From Hinthialibacter sp964556895 (GTDB lineage Bacteria; Hinthialibacterota; Hinthialibacteria; Hinthialibacterales; Hinthialibacteraceae), in the NCBI GenBank assembly GCA_964556895.1, contig CAZKYC010000003.1:42995-106994 (forward strand): 64,000 nucleotides of DNA, given 5' to 3'. Every line of letters begins with the position of its first letter. Position 1 is the stretch's first letter. The notes under the pieces are model-generated. The model did no database searches, was not told the origin of the DNA, and worked only from the letters and a program-made list of their open reading frames with translations. Shown here piece by piece: positions 33,537 to 41,339 of this stretch. The translations under genes were made by a program, and so were the position numbers.

Positions 33537-35308
33537 TGAATTGGAATTCGTTTTTTTTGCTAATCACGATTGGTGTATGTAGTGTCGTGTTATCGCAGTG
33601 CGGCCCCCAACAAGAAGCCGAACCCGAGGCACCCCAGCCAGAAACTTACACCCAATCACAGGCGCCAACGCCTGTTCAAACAGACGATACGCCCCAGATC
33701 ACGTTCACCGATGTCACTCTTTCGTCAGGCATCGATTTCATTCATCAGAATGGATATTCAACCTTGAAATACATGCCAGAAACGATGGGGTCGGGCGGAG
33801 GCTTTTTTGATTATGACAACGATGGCGACCTCGACTTGTACCTGGTCAACTCGCGCTGGTTTGACGAGGCCAACCAAGACAAGCCTCCCTCTCCACCTGC
33901 CCTTTACCGCAATGACGGCGGCTGGCAATTCACCGACGTCACTCAAGCCGCCGGGTTGAATATCAACATCTATGGCATGGGCTGTTGTATGGCTGACGTT
34001 GACGCAGACGGCGACCAGGACCTCTTTCTCACCGCCGCCATCGACGGCCAGCGTTTCTTCTTGAATAACGGCGACGGAACATTCACCGACGCCACGCAAC
34101 CGTCTGGATTCACCGCGCCAGTGTGGGCGGACAGCCAAGGCCGCGACCACCCTTATTGGTCATCAAGCGCCGCGTTCTTTGATTATGACAACGACGGCTG
34201 GCTCGACCTGCTTGTCTGTAACTACGTTCAATGGTCGGTCGAGAACGATGTCTTCACCACGCGCGCGGGCATGGGCAAGTCGTTCACCATCCCAACGCTG
34301 TATAAAGGCCTGACGCCGCTGCTGTATCGTAACCAGGGCGACGGGACGTTCAAAAACGTGACCAAAGATGCTGGCGTCTTCAACCCAGAAGGCAAGTCGC
34401 TGGGCGTCGTAGTCGCTGATTTTGATGACAATGGTTGGCTTGATTTCGCCATCTCAAACGATTCAACCCCCAACTTTCTATATATGAATGACGGCCAGGG
34501 CCGTTTCATAGAATCGGCCCTGGTCGCTGGCGTCGCCTTCGACGAAAACGGCCGCGCCCGCGCGGGCATGGGCATCGACTATGCGTCCGCCCTCGACGGC
34601 CAATGGTCGCTGGCCATCGGCAACTTCAGCCATGAACCAATTTCGCTCTACACCCAGATGAATGAACTCTTTTTTGTCGACCAGGCGGGCAAGACCCGCC
34701 TCAGCCGCCCCAGTTTAATCTCGTTGACGTTCGGCCTTGTGTTCTTTGACTATGATCTCGACGGCTGGCTCGACCTGGCCGCCGCCAATGGACACATTGA
34801 GCCTGATATTCACCTGGTTGAGAAGAACGTCACCTTCAAACAATCTCCCCAACTGTATCGCAACATCAACGGCGAGCGTTTTGATGATGTCTCCTTCGAA
34901 GTCGGCGGCGTCTTCACTCTTCCGATGGTCGCTCGCGGCGCGGCATACGCTGACCTCGACCAGGACGGCGACTTAGATTTTTTGCTGACGGGTTGTGGAG
35001 AGCGCCCGCGCCTGTTTCGCAATGACTCTGCGGCGGACAATAACAACTGGTTACGCGTGAAGGTGCGCGGCAAGGCGCCCAACCTCGACGCCATCGGCGC
35101 CAAGGCGACGCTTACTGCCGGAGGGCGTGAACGCACACTGATGGTAAGGACCGGGTCGTCTTACTTAAGCCAAAGCCAACTCGCGCTAACGTTTGGACTC
35201 GGCGACGAAACTACGGTTGAAAAATTGACAATCCAGTGGCCCGATGGGACCGAATCAGAACAAGACGTCTCAACACTCCAAATCAATCAGACGGTTAATA
35301 TAGAGTAG
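33536..35308 (+). CDS. Exported FG-GAP/UnbV (ASPIC) repeat protein
   Basis: 590 residues. A signal peptide ends in VVLSQC; the Cys could be lipidated, but Gln at -1 is not a normal lipobox. Six calcium-binding FG-GAP/VCBS blades are visible: FFDYDNDGDLDLYLVN, MADVDADGDQDLFLTA, FFDYDNDGWLDLLVCN, VADFDDNGWLDFAISN, FFDYDLDGWLDLAAAN and YADLDQDGDLDFLLTG. The C-terminus (NNWLRVKVRGKAPNLDAIGA ... FGLGDETTVEKLTIQWPDG) is the ASPIC/UnbV domain. Such proteins often neighbour TPR proteins and cytochromes; here it is translationally coupled to the pentahaem cytochrome, so they probably work together outside the cytoplasm (inference). Confidence 0.92.
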   Translation: MNWNSFFLLITIGVCSVVLSQCGPQQEAEPEAPQPETYTQSQAPTPVQTDDTPQITFTDVTLSSGIDFIHQNGYSTLKYMPETMGSGGGFFDYDNDGDLDLYLVNSRWFDEANQDKPPSPPALYRNDGGWQFTDVTQAAGLNINIYGMGCCMADVDADGDQDLFLTAAIDGQRFFLNNGDGTFTDATQPSGFTAPVWADSQGRDHPYWSSSAAFFDYDNDGWLDLLVCNYVQWSVENDVFTTRAGMGKSFTIPTLYKGLTPLLYRNQGDGTFKNVTKDAGVFNPEGKSLGVVVADFDDNGWLDFAISNDSTPNFLYMNDGQGRFIESALVAGVAFDENGRARAGMGIDYASALDGQWSLAIGNFSHEPISLYTQMNELFFVDQAGKTRLSRPSLISLTFGLVFFDYDLDGWLDLAAANGHIEPDIHLVEKNVTFKQSPQLYRNINGERFDDVSFEVGGVFTLPMVARGAAYADLDQDGDLDFLLTGCGERPRLFRNDSAADNNNWLRVKVRGKAPNLDAIGAKATLTAGGRERTLMVRTGSSYLSQSQLALTFGLGDETTVEKLTIQWPDGTESEQDVSTLQINQTVNIE

Positions 35309-35422
35309 TAGGCCGTAGGTTGGGTTCTTACCCCGCCCTTTGCGGCGTTACGTTTAACGTGGTGGTTTAATACGGCGCGAGCGAAGCGAAGCAATCTAAT
35401 GTGGTGAAAACCAGTGGCGTTT

Positions 35423-35448
35423 GGCGGGTCGATACAGCGCGACCCGCC
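35423..35448. terminator. Hairpin between convergent genes
   Basis: Nine-base inverted repeat GGCGGGTCG/CGACCCGCC with an 8-base loop between two convergent coding regions. No T-run follows, so a terminator role is only plausible. Confidence 0.45.
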
Positions 35449-35454
35449 CTGCAA

Positions 35455-36804
35455 TTATCCCCGCGCCAGCTCGGCTGAATGGTTGGCGATTTTGCGCATG
35501 GCGAAGGCGATCTGCTCGATGTCGTCTTTGGTTCCCGACAATTGTTCGTGATAGAGCCATCCTGCGACTTCACACAAGCGGTCATTCTCAGGGCACTCGT
35601 TCGCGGCTTCATAATTTGAAAGAACACTTTCAGGAAACATCTTCTGATAAAAGCGCGATGAGAGTTCGCCCTTCAAGAAATCGAGTTTGTTCAACGGCGT
35701 ATAGCCCGTGCTGCATGAGATGCCCTCTTTTCTCATCGCCTCGACGAAACGATTACGCGACAAGCCATTGAGTTGTTCCGGATTAACCTTGAACAAATAT
35801 AAGTAATACGCGCAGCGCGTCACGCCGTCATAGAGTTTCGCTGGCTCAACGCCGGGAATTTCGCTCATAAGTTTTGAGAGATACTCTGCGTTTTGTTCGC
35901 GGCGTTTGAGTTGTTCTTCGATACGCTCTAACCCCAATAACAGCAACTGCGCCTGGAATTCGGTCATGCGCAGGTTGCTGCCGTTTTGAATGTAGCCCCG
36001 GCCATACTTGCTATGCGGCGAGCGCCCGTTGTTATAAAACGCGCGTACTTTATCGGCGACCGCTTCATCATTGGCGAGAACCGCCCCGCCCTCTCCACTG
36101 GGCAGAATCTTCGTCACCTGAAAGCTGAAACATCCCGTATCGCCCCACGAGCCGACCGGCTTGTTTTTCCATTCCGCAAAATGGGCCTGGCAGGCGTCTT
36201 CAATAACAGGCAGGTTATGGTTTTTCGCGACCGCCAAAATACCGTCAATGTCAGCTGGGTTGCCGCCGATGTGGACGGGCATGATCGCCTTGGTGCGCTC
36301 GGTGATACGCTCTTCGATCTTCGCCGGGTCCATCTGGTGGGAGCCAAAGTCGCTGTCGACAAACACGGGCAAGGCGTAATGCAACAAGACAGCGTTTAAC
36401 GTTGCGACAAAGGTATACGGCGGCAGCAGCACTTCGTCGCCCGGGCCCACGCCAGCCGCGTGTAACGACGCATAGAGCGCGTTGGTGCCATTGGCGATTG
36501 CGACGCAATGGGGCGACTGGCTGCGCTGGGCGAAGGCGGTTTCAAAATTCGCCGCGACGTCGCCGTTAAGGCTGCACCAGTTTTTGTCATGCAAGACATC
36601 CAACCAGGCGCGGTCGTCTGAGGGTTGAACCACCGGCCAGTCTGGGAAACCCTTGGTGCGCACCGGTTTGCCGCCCAGCAAGGCGGGCTTGGCAGACGAC
36701 TCATTGGCATAGGCTGCGATGTTTGGCCCAGTCAATTGCGCAGCCGCCGTGGCCGCAGCGGCGGATTGTACAAAGGCGCGCCGTTTGATGGTTTGTTTGT
36801 TCAT
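35455..36804 (-). CDS. DegT/DnrJ/EryC1-family aminotransferase with Tat-like leader
   Basis: 449 residues from ATG 36804. It begins MNKQTIKRRAFVQSAAAATA, a twin-arginine signal (KRRAFVQ plus hydrophobic Ala-rich stretch). The rest is a full PLP-dependent sugar aminotransferase: NGTNALYASLHAAGVGPGDEVLLPPY, VIEDACQAHFA with the PLP Asp203, and FSFQVTKILPSGEGG with the Schiff-base Lys232. Family members normally act in the cytoplasm on nucleotide sugars, so an export signal is odd; similar leader-bearing members occur in Planctomycetes. An alternative start at 36834 would add ten acidic residues before the leader. Substrate unknown. Confidence 0.88.
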   Translation of the reverse strand: MNKQTIKRRAFVQSAAAATAAAQLTGPNIAAYANESSAKPALLGGKPVRTKGFPDWPVVQPSDDRAWLDVLHDKNWCSLNGDVAANFETAFAQRSQSPHCVAIANGTNALYASLHAAGVGPGDEVLLPPYTFVATLNAVLLHYALPVFVDSDFGSHQMDPAKIEERITERTKAIMPVHIGGNPADIDGILAVAKNHNLPVIEDACQAHFAEWKNKPVGSWGDTGCFSFQVTKILPSGEGGAVLANDEAVADKVRAFYNNGRSPHSKYGRGYIQNGSNLRMTEFQAQLLLLGLERIEEQLKRREQNAEYLSKLMSEIPGVEPAKLYDGVTRCAYYLYLFKVNPEQLNGLSRNRFVEAMRKEGISCSTGYTPLNKLDFLKGELSSRFYQKMFPESVLSNYEAANECPENDRLCEVAGWLYHEQLSGTKDDIEQIAFAMRKIANHSAELARG

Positions 36805-36960
36805 GTCATTCTCACTATCTACCCTTTCGTCCATCCGGGGGTACTGGCTTGTATGATTCTTGCTGTTCCATCTTCTAAATTCGTATAGGCGGGTTGAGCC
36901 AGCGGCGGCCCATCCCGTCAGTCACACGGCGAACAAAGACAGCGAGGCCATCCATGATGG

Positions 36961-37518
36961 TTATGGAGTTCGGTTCAGTTGGATGGGCTCTCCAAACATA
37001 CCCTTGTCGTCAAGGTGATGGGCCAGAAAGGAGCGAATCTCTTCGGTCGAGGCCGAGATTACCTTGATGTTATCGCGCCCAACCGCGAACGGCAATGCGT
37101 TTTCACGTTCTAACATTTTGTCCATCCATTCGACGTCAATCGGATGAAGTTTGAGGCCGTCGTTCCACTCAACCATGAAAATGTGATAGACAGGCAAGAG
37201 GTGAAATTTGGTCAAATCGCCTTCGTCCTTGAGGTCGACCACAATGGTATTGAGAAACTCGCGGCCCTCATACGAAACCAGCGCGGCTTCAAACTCGGCT
37301 TCTTTTCCGCCGTCTTGAATGTAGGTGAGTTTGTAGAGTTTTACGCCGACACGCTCTGAGAACATCCACTGGCCGTCTTCGTCGTCATACCAGTTGCCTA
37401 AAAACGTCGGACTGAAGATGAGGTCGTCTTGGTGGTACATCGGTTGAAGAAATGGAATGTAACAACCCGACAGCCAAATCGATACGATACAAATACCAAC
37501 AATCGTCCGTGTGTTCAT
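36961..37518 (-). CDS. Lipoprotein of unknown function
   Basis: 185 residues. The N-terminus TIVGICIVSIWLSGCYIP has a canonical lipobox LSGC, so the mature protein starts at Cys19 and is membrane-anchored. The remainder is a compact alpha/beta domain (FLGNWYDDEDGQWMFSERVGVKLYKLTY, FHLLPVYHIFMVEW, IDVEWMDKMLERENALPFAV). No family recognised. Similar small lipoproteins of this pattern occur widely. Monocistronic; the 156 bases between it and the aminotransferase hold no gene. Confidence 0.82.
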   Translation of the reverse strand: MNTRTIVGICIVSIWLSGCYIPFLQPMYHQDDLIFSPTFLGNWYDDEDGQWMFSERVGVKLYKLTYIQDGGKEAEFEAALVSYEGREFLNTIVVDLKDEGDLTKFHLLPVYHIFMVEWNDGLKLHPIDVEWMDKMLERENALPFAVGRDNIKVISASTEEIRSFLAHHLDDKGMFGEPIQLNRTP

Positions 37519-37820
37519 GGCGTCTCTCCAAGCGAAGAAAAATCATATCCTGTGTTTGAGGCTATTTTCCCGTAAGGCGCCGAAAATAGATAGAGCAAAA
37601 CGAAAAAAAGGCGCCGCGCTTTCTATTAACTTATCGCTCCCACCATCTGGGTCTATAGAAGACTTTCACCTCCGAGAATCGCTCCATGCCTGGCAAACAC
37701 AAAACCGCTGCGCGGCAACATGTATTCGTGGTGGCCTTTTACTCAAATTGTTGCCAAATTGTTGCATTCAGAGTTTTATAGTGTATAATCTATGAAGATT
37801 TTGTTACAAAGGTGATCATT
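37519..37820. other. Intergenic stretch with a short inverted repeat
   Basis: 302 bases between divergent genes. CTATTTTC/GAAAATAG (about 37561-37588) forms an 8-base stem around a 12-base loop. No gene-like frame. Promoters of both flanking genes should lie here, but no clear hexamers were identified. Confidence 0.35.
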
Positions 37821-38252
37821 ATGGTTACGGGCCCGATACCACAAGTAAACCAGACACTAAACCCAACAGCGCCGCCGCCGGTTGCTCCAACGCCGCCAGC
37901 GCCTGCTGCTCCTGTAACACCTATCCAGACGGGCTTTCCTCAACAGGCTCCAGATGGTCAAAGTGGAACCGGATTAACGGAAACCAATGGAACCGACACC
38001 GTTCTGTTGAGCGACAACGCGATTGAGGCGCAGGCGGCTCCTCCGCCACAGGGAATCGCCCAGCCTAATTCACTTAACCCAGGGGCGCCTGGCACACCGC
38101 CATTTCCTGGCGTGATTCCACAAGCCGCGCAGGCAGCGAACCAAGACCAGACTGGCTTTATTCAACCAGAAGAACAGACATTTATTCAGGCAGCCCCGCC
38201 AAACCCTATTGAAGATTTGAGCGCTGGACGAACCCTTGACGTAACAGCCTGA
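37821..38252 (+). CDS. Proline/alanine-rich low-complexity protein
   Basis: 143 residues from ATG 37821, with AAGGTG 8 bases upstream (a GTG at 37812 is less likely). Composition is dominated by Pro, Ala, Gln and Thr: PTAPPPVAPTPPAPAAPVTP early, then QAAPPPQGIAQPNSLNPGAP. No signal peptide or membrane helix. It is predicted to be disordered. A strong terminator follows at once, which supports a real transcription unit. Function unknown. Confidence 0.65.
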   Translation: MVTGPIPQVNQTLNPTAPPPVAPTPPAPAAPVTPIQTGFPQQAPDGQSGTGLTETNGTDTVLLSDNAIEAQAAPPPQGIAQPNSLNPGAPGTPPFPGVIPQAAQAANQDQTGFIQPEEQTFIQAAPPNPIEDLSAGRTLDVTA

Positions 38253-38279
38253 TATATTTGAGTATATCCAATAAAACTT

Positions 38280-38312
38280 AAAGAGCGTCCTCAACACTAG
38301 GGCGCTCTTTTT
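38280..38312 (+). terminator. Intrinsic terminator
   Basis: AAGAGCGTCCT/AGGGCGCTCTT stem with one G-T pair, a CAACACT loop and a TTTTT tail, directly after the Pro-rich gene. Its tail reaches the first ATG of the maf frame, arguing that maf starts further down at GTG 38340. Confidence 0.88.
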
Positions 38313-38339
38313 ATGAGAAAAACAAGAAGGAACCACACC

Positions 38340-38966
38340 GTGTATCAAGGAATCATACTTGCCAGCGCATCGCCGCGACGAAAGACATTACTCAACCAAA
38401 TGGGCGTTGAGTTTTCGATTATACCAAGCGGTGTTGATGAGACAGAGCCACTAGACGAACTGCCTGGGCCCTATTGCGCCAGGTTGGCGATTGAAAAGGC
38501 TGCTGCAGTCGGTTTTCAATATCCTGAGTATCTGGTGATTGGCGCGGATACGGTTGTTGCACTCGGCGACCGCATTATGGGAAAACCGAACAACACTGAT
38601 GAAGCCTTTGACATGCTTACCACCTTGTCAGGCCAATGGCATGAGGTCTGGACGGGCGTTTGTCTTTTTCAACAACAAAACGAAATCCAGCGCGTCAAAG
38701 CGGTTCAATCTCATGTGAAGTTCAAAGACCTAAACAAAGATGATATAGACTCATACATCAACACTGGCGAACCAATGGATAAAGCAGGAGCCTACGCCAT
38801 TCAAGGCATCGGCGCCAAGTTGGTCAAAGAAGTCAAAGGCTCATACCACAATGTGATTGGCCTGCCTACCCATGACTTAGGCGCCATGTTTGACGAGTTG
38901 GGAGTCAATTTTGTCTCGAATATCGAAGAAAATACCTTGCAGGGGGCGAGTTTTAACAGAAGCTAG
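38340..38966 (+). CDS. maf: Maf-family nucleotide pyrophosphatase
   Basis: 208 residues. Hydrolyses dTTP/UTP or related (including modified) nucleotides, with a house-cleaning or septum-related role. Signatures: LASASPRRKTLLNQMGVEF at the start, VIGADTVVALGDRIMGKPNN and GEPMDKAGAYAIQGIGAKLVKEVKGSYHNVIGLP with catalytic Asp residues. The GTG at 38340 is chosen because AAGGA stands 8 bases before it and the protein then begins directly with the family's first strand; the upstream ATG at 38313 lies in the terminator tail and has no ribosome site. The motif set fits the dTTP/UTP (YhdE) type better than YceF. Confidence 0.93.
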   Translation: MYQGIILASASPRRKTLLNQMGVEFSIIPSGVDETEPLDELPGPYCARLAIEKAAAVGFQYPEYLVIGADTVVALGDRIMGKPNNTDEAFDMLTTLSGQWHEVWTGVCLFQQQNEIQRVKAVQSHVKFKDLNKDDIDSYINTGEPMDKAGAYAIQGIGAKLVKEVKGSYHNVIGLPTHDLGAMFDELGVNFVSNIEENTLQGASFNRS

Positions 38967-39014
38967 ATACAATATTTTTATCTTGCATGACTATGTGGGG
39001 TTAGACGCTTTCTT

Positions 39015-39410
39015 ATGATTGAAATGGAATTTTTTGAACTCCGGTTGGATGAAAGCGGCGCCGACCAGATTATCATCTTAAAAGAGCGCAACGGAGCGCG
39101 CATGATGCCGATTTTGATCGGCTATTATGAAGCCCAATCCATCCATCTCGCTCTCAATGATATTCACATTCAACGCCCGCTGACCCACGATCTCGCCGTC
39201 AATATAATTTCGACCCTTGGCGCGATGATGATACGGGTCAACATCACTGATTTACATGACTCGACATTTTACGCCAGAATCCATTTTGAAACAGCCAGCG
39301 GCGATGTGGATGTTGATTCTCGCCCCAGCGACGCTATCGCGTTAGCCGTCCGCACAAATGCACCGATATTTGTCTCAAAAGATGTTCTCGAACAGGTCGC
39401 CCGCGAATAA
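39015..39410 (+). CDS. Bifunctional nuclease family protein (DUF151)
   Basis: 131 residues, the full single-domain length. Family pattern: LKERNGARMMPILIGYYEAQSIHLAL, RPLTHDLAVNIISTLGAMMIRVNITDL, TFYARIHFE and VDSRPSDAIALAVRTNAPIFVSKDVLEQ. A plant member has DNase/RNase activity; bacterial roles are undefined. It lies 48 bases after maf and is probably co-transcribed. Confidence 0.93.
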   Translation: MIEMEFFELRLDESGADQIIILKERNGARMMPILIGYYEAQSIHLALNDIHIQRPLTHDLAVNIISTLGAMMIRVNITDLHDSTFYARIHFETASGDVDVDSRPSDAIALAVRTNAPIFVSKDVLEQVARE

Positions 39411-39558
39411 TTGCGCCGTTATTTCTCCCTATAGTTACTCGTTTTATTACTCCCTCGTAGGTTTTTTTGTTGTCGTTTTGAGTTCATGGCAATAAAATTT
39501 TACGTAGAGGGCTTGAGAGGTTCCAGGCGAACGTCTTGAGATGAAAGGATCGATAAAA

Positions 39559-39870
39559 ATGAACAACAAATCAGATTACACAAAACACATTCGCGTCCAA
39601 GTCACCAAACGGTTGTCAAAAAGCGATGTGAAAAGCATTGTAAGCGACTTCGTCAGTCAACGATTGACCTTTGCTTTGTCAAAACACAATAGCGACTATG
39701 AAGTTTGGCGCCAGATTTTGCCTGGCGACGAACCGCGCATCAAAAACCGCAAAGACGGGATGACGCCCGCTGGAGTGATTACCGAAGACCCTGAAGAACT
39801 GAACGAGCGCAACTTTATCTGTGTGTGGGACCACGGCGCGATAGTACAAGGAGATTGCGACCAGCTCTAA
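39559..39870 (+). CDS. Small conserved-looking protein of unknown function
   Basis: 103 residues from ATG 39559, which has AAAGGA 9 bases upstream; an in-frame ATG at 39541 overlaps that site. Composition is normal for a soluble protein: HIRVQVTKRLSKSDVKSIVSDF, then ALSKHNSDYEVWRQILPGDEPR and ERNFICVWDHGAIVQGDCDQL. The last part resembles a small beta hairpin with two cysteines. No family recognised. It lies 148 bases after the DUF151 gene and is convergent with the O-antigen ligase gene. Confidence 0.65.
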   Translation: MNNKSDYTKHIRVQVTKRLSKSDVKSIVSDFVSQRLTFALSKHNSDYEVWRQILPGDEPRIKNRKDGMTPAGVITEDPEELNERNFICVWDHGAIVQGDCDQL

Positions 39871-39887
39871 GATTTTCCGTCGAGATC

Positions 39888-41276
39888 CTATTCAGCGTTT
39901 GTTTGTTGATCGAGAGTCGCGAGTAACATTCCGATACCAAGAATGACGCCAAACCAAGTAGAAGTTCTCATCTGGGCGAACATAGGCGCAAACATCTGGG
40001 CGGCGCAAAACGCCGCGAACGCGCACGTCAGCCCTCTTGAAAGTGTTCGAAAAAATGGATCGTGAAGCGTCTGGTTTTGTCTCAACAAGCGCTTTACAAA
40101 CGCAAACTGTAAAAATAAGTAAGCAAACAACCCAACCGCCCCCATCTTAACCGCTACCCACAAGTAAGTATTGTGGACGCCTAACAAGTTTGTGCGCGAA
40201 AGGTAGATTTCCATGGGCATGACGCCGCCCAGGCCGAGGCCGGCCACCGGGTTTTTGCGGATCGAAATCAGCGCGTTTTGCCATTCAACCAAGCGATAGT
40301 TGGCGCTGCTTTCTTTGGTCGGGTTTAAGATCGACTCGAAGCGCATTCCAATAGCGCGCCACTGGCCCGCCGCAGTGATGAGAACGAGGAACAATAAAAA
40401 TCCCACAAACGCCGTCATCAAAAACCGAAATCGCGCCTTGCCTTTTTGAATGAGAAACAAAACAAACAACCCCACAACGAAGGCGACGTAATAGGCGCGT
40501 TTGTATGAAAACAAAAAACTGAACAACACCACGGGCGTCGCGATCAGCCACAGCCGTTTAGCGGGCAGCGGCGCTTTGTCTAACACAAACGTCGCGAGGA
40601 GAAGCAACAGGGTCACGAAATTGAGTGAATCGCCCCAGCCAGTAAACAAGGCGCGAATCTTCCATTTGATCTGCAGCCCTTCGCCGAGGGTGTAGAGATA
40701 TACGCCCTGTATCGCTTTTAGAGAAATCGCAGCAAAAAAGATCAGTAGAAAGAGTTGTAATGACTGTTTGGTGCGAATTAAATTCACGGTCAGAAAATAC
40801 GCGAGAAAAAAGTGAAGCAGGCGGCGTGGTTCAAACAAGCGGCCTGGATCGCCGTAGAGTAGAATGCAAGTGAGATACCCAAGGGCGCAAGCGGCGCCAA
40901 ACGCTGCCATAGCGCCGTCGAGGCGCGTACCGAACATCCGTCCTTTTCGGTGAAGAATCGTGGCGGCGGCTAAGGCGGCCAAGCCGACTTCAAACGGATT
41001 TAGTCCTACACCTGGAATAATAAAATAGTAAAGCGTGGGTTTTAGTTGTTCGTTGATAAGAAGTATGTCTTCAGAGATCAGCGTTTCGGCGGCGAAAAAC
41101 AGCGCAAACGCGAGATCAGGGCGGGCGAACAATAGGACAATACCGACCCCGCCAGCGATAACGGCGATGGCTGAGTAGGGCGGGTAGGAGACGCTCAACA
41201 CACATAACAGCAACAAAGCGCCGAGCGCCGCCGTCCAACCGGTTCTGTCTTGATTTGAGAACAAGGCTAATTGCAT
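39888..41276 (-). CDS. O-antigen ligase family membrane protein
   Basis: 462 residues with about a dozen membrane helices. The Wzy_C region has RLVEWQNALISIRKNPVAGLGLGGVMP and LLGVHNTYLWVAVKMGAVGLFAYLFLQF, the HN-containing periplasmic loop of O-antigen ligases and polymerases. It lacks the TPR tail of the family member at 7851. It probably acts on lipid-linked glycans at the periplasmic face. Co-directional with the PNGase F-like gene upstream. Confidence 0.88.
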   Translation of the reverse strand: MQLALFSNQDRTGWTAALGALLLLCVLSVSYPPYSAIAVIAGGVGIVLLFARPDLAFALFFAAETLISEDILLINEQLKPTLYYFIIPGVGLNPFEVGLAALAAATILHRKGRMFGTRLDGAMAAFGAACALGYLTCILLYGDPGRLFEPRRLLHFFLAYFLTVNLIRTKQSLQLFLLIFFAAISLKAIQGVYLYTLGEGLQIKWKIRALFTGWGDSLNFVTLLLLLATFVLDKAPLPAKRLWLIATPVVLFSFLFSYKRAYYVAFVVGLFVLFLIQKGKARFRFLMTAFVGFLLFLVLITAAGQWRAIGMRFESILNPTKESSANYRLVEWQNALISIRKNPVAGLGLGGVMPMEIYLSRTNLLGVHNTYLWVAVKMGAVGLFAYLFLQFAFVKRLLRQNQTLHDPFFRTLSRGLTCAFAAFCAAQMFAPMFAQMRTSTWFGVILGIGMLLATLDQQTNAE

Positions 41277-41339
41277 GTCAGTTTATCGTACTGTGAATAG
41301 CATGGCCGCAATCTCAAAGTGATTTATTGATCATGGCGC

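Noticed and set aside
38313..38339. ATG 38313 as maf start.
   Set aside because: It lies in the terminator T-run without a ribosome site; GTG 38340 has AAGGA at the right distance.
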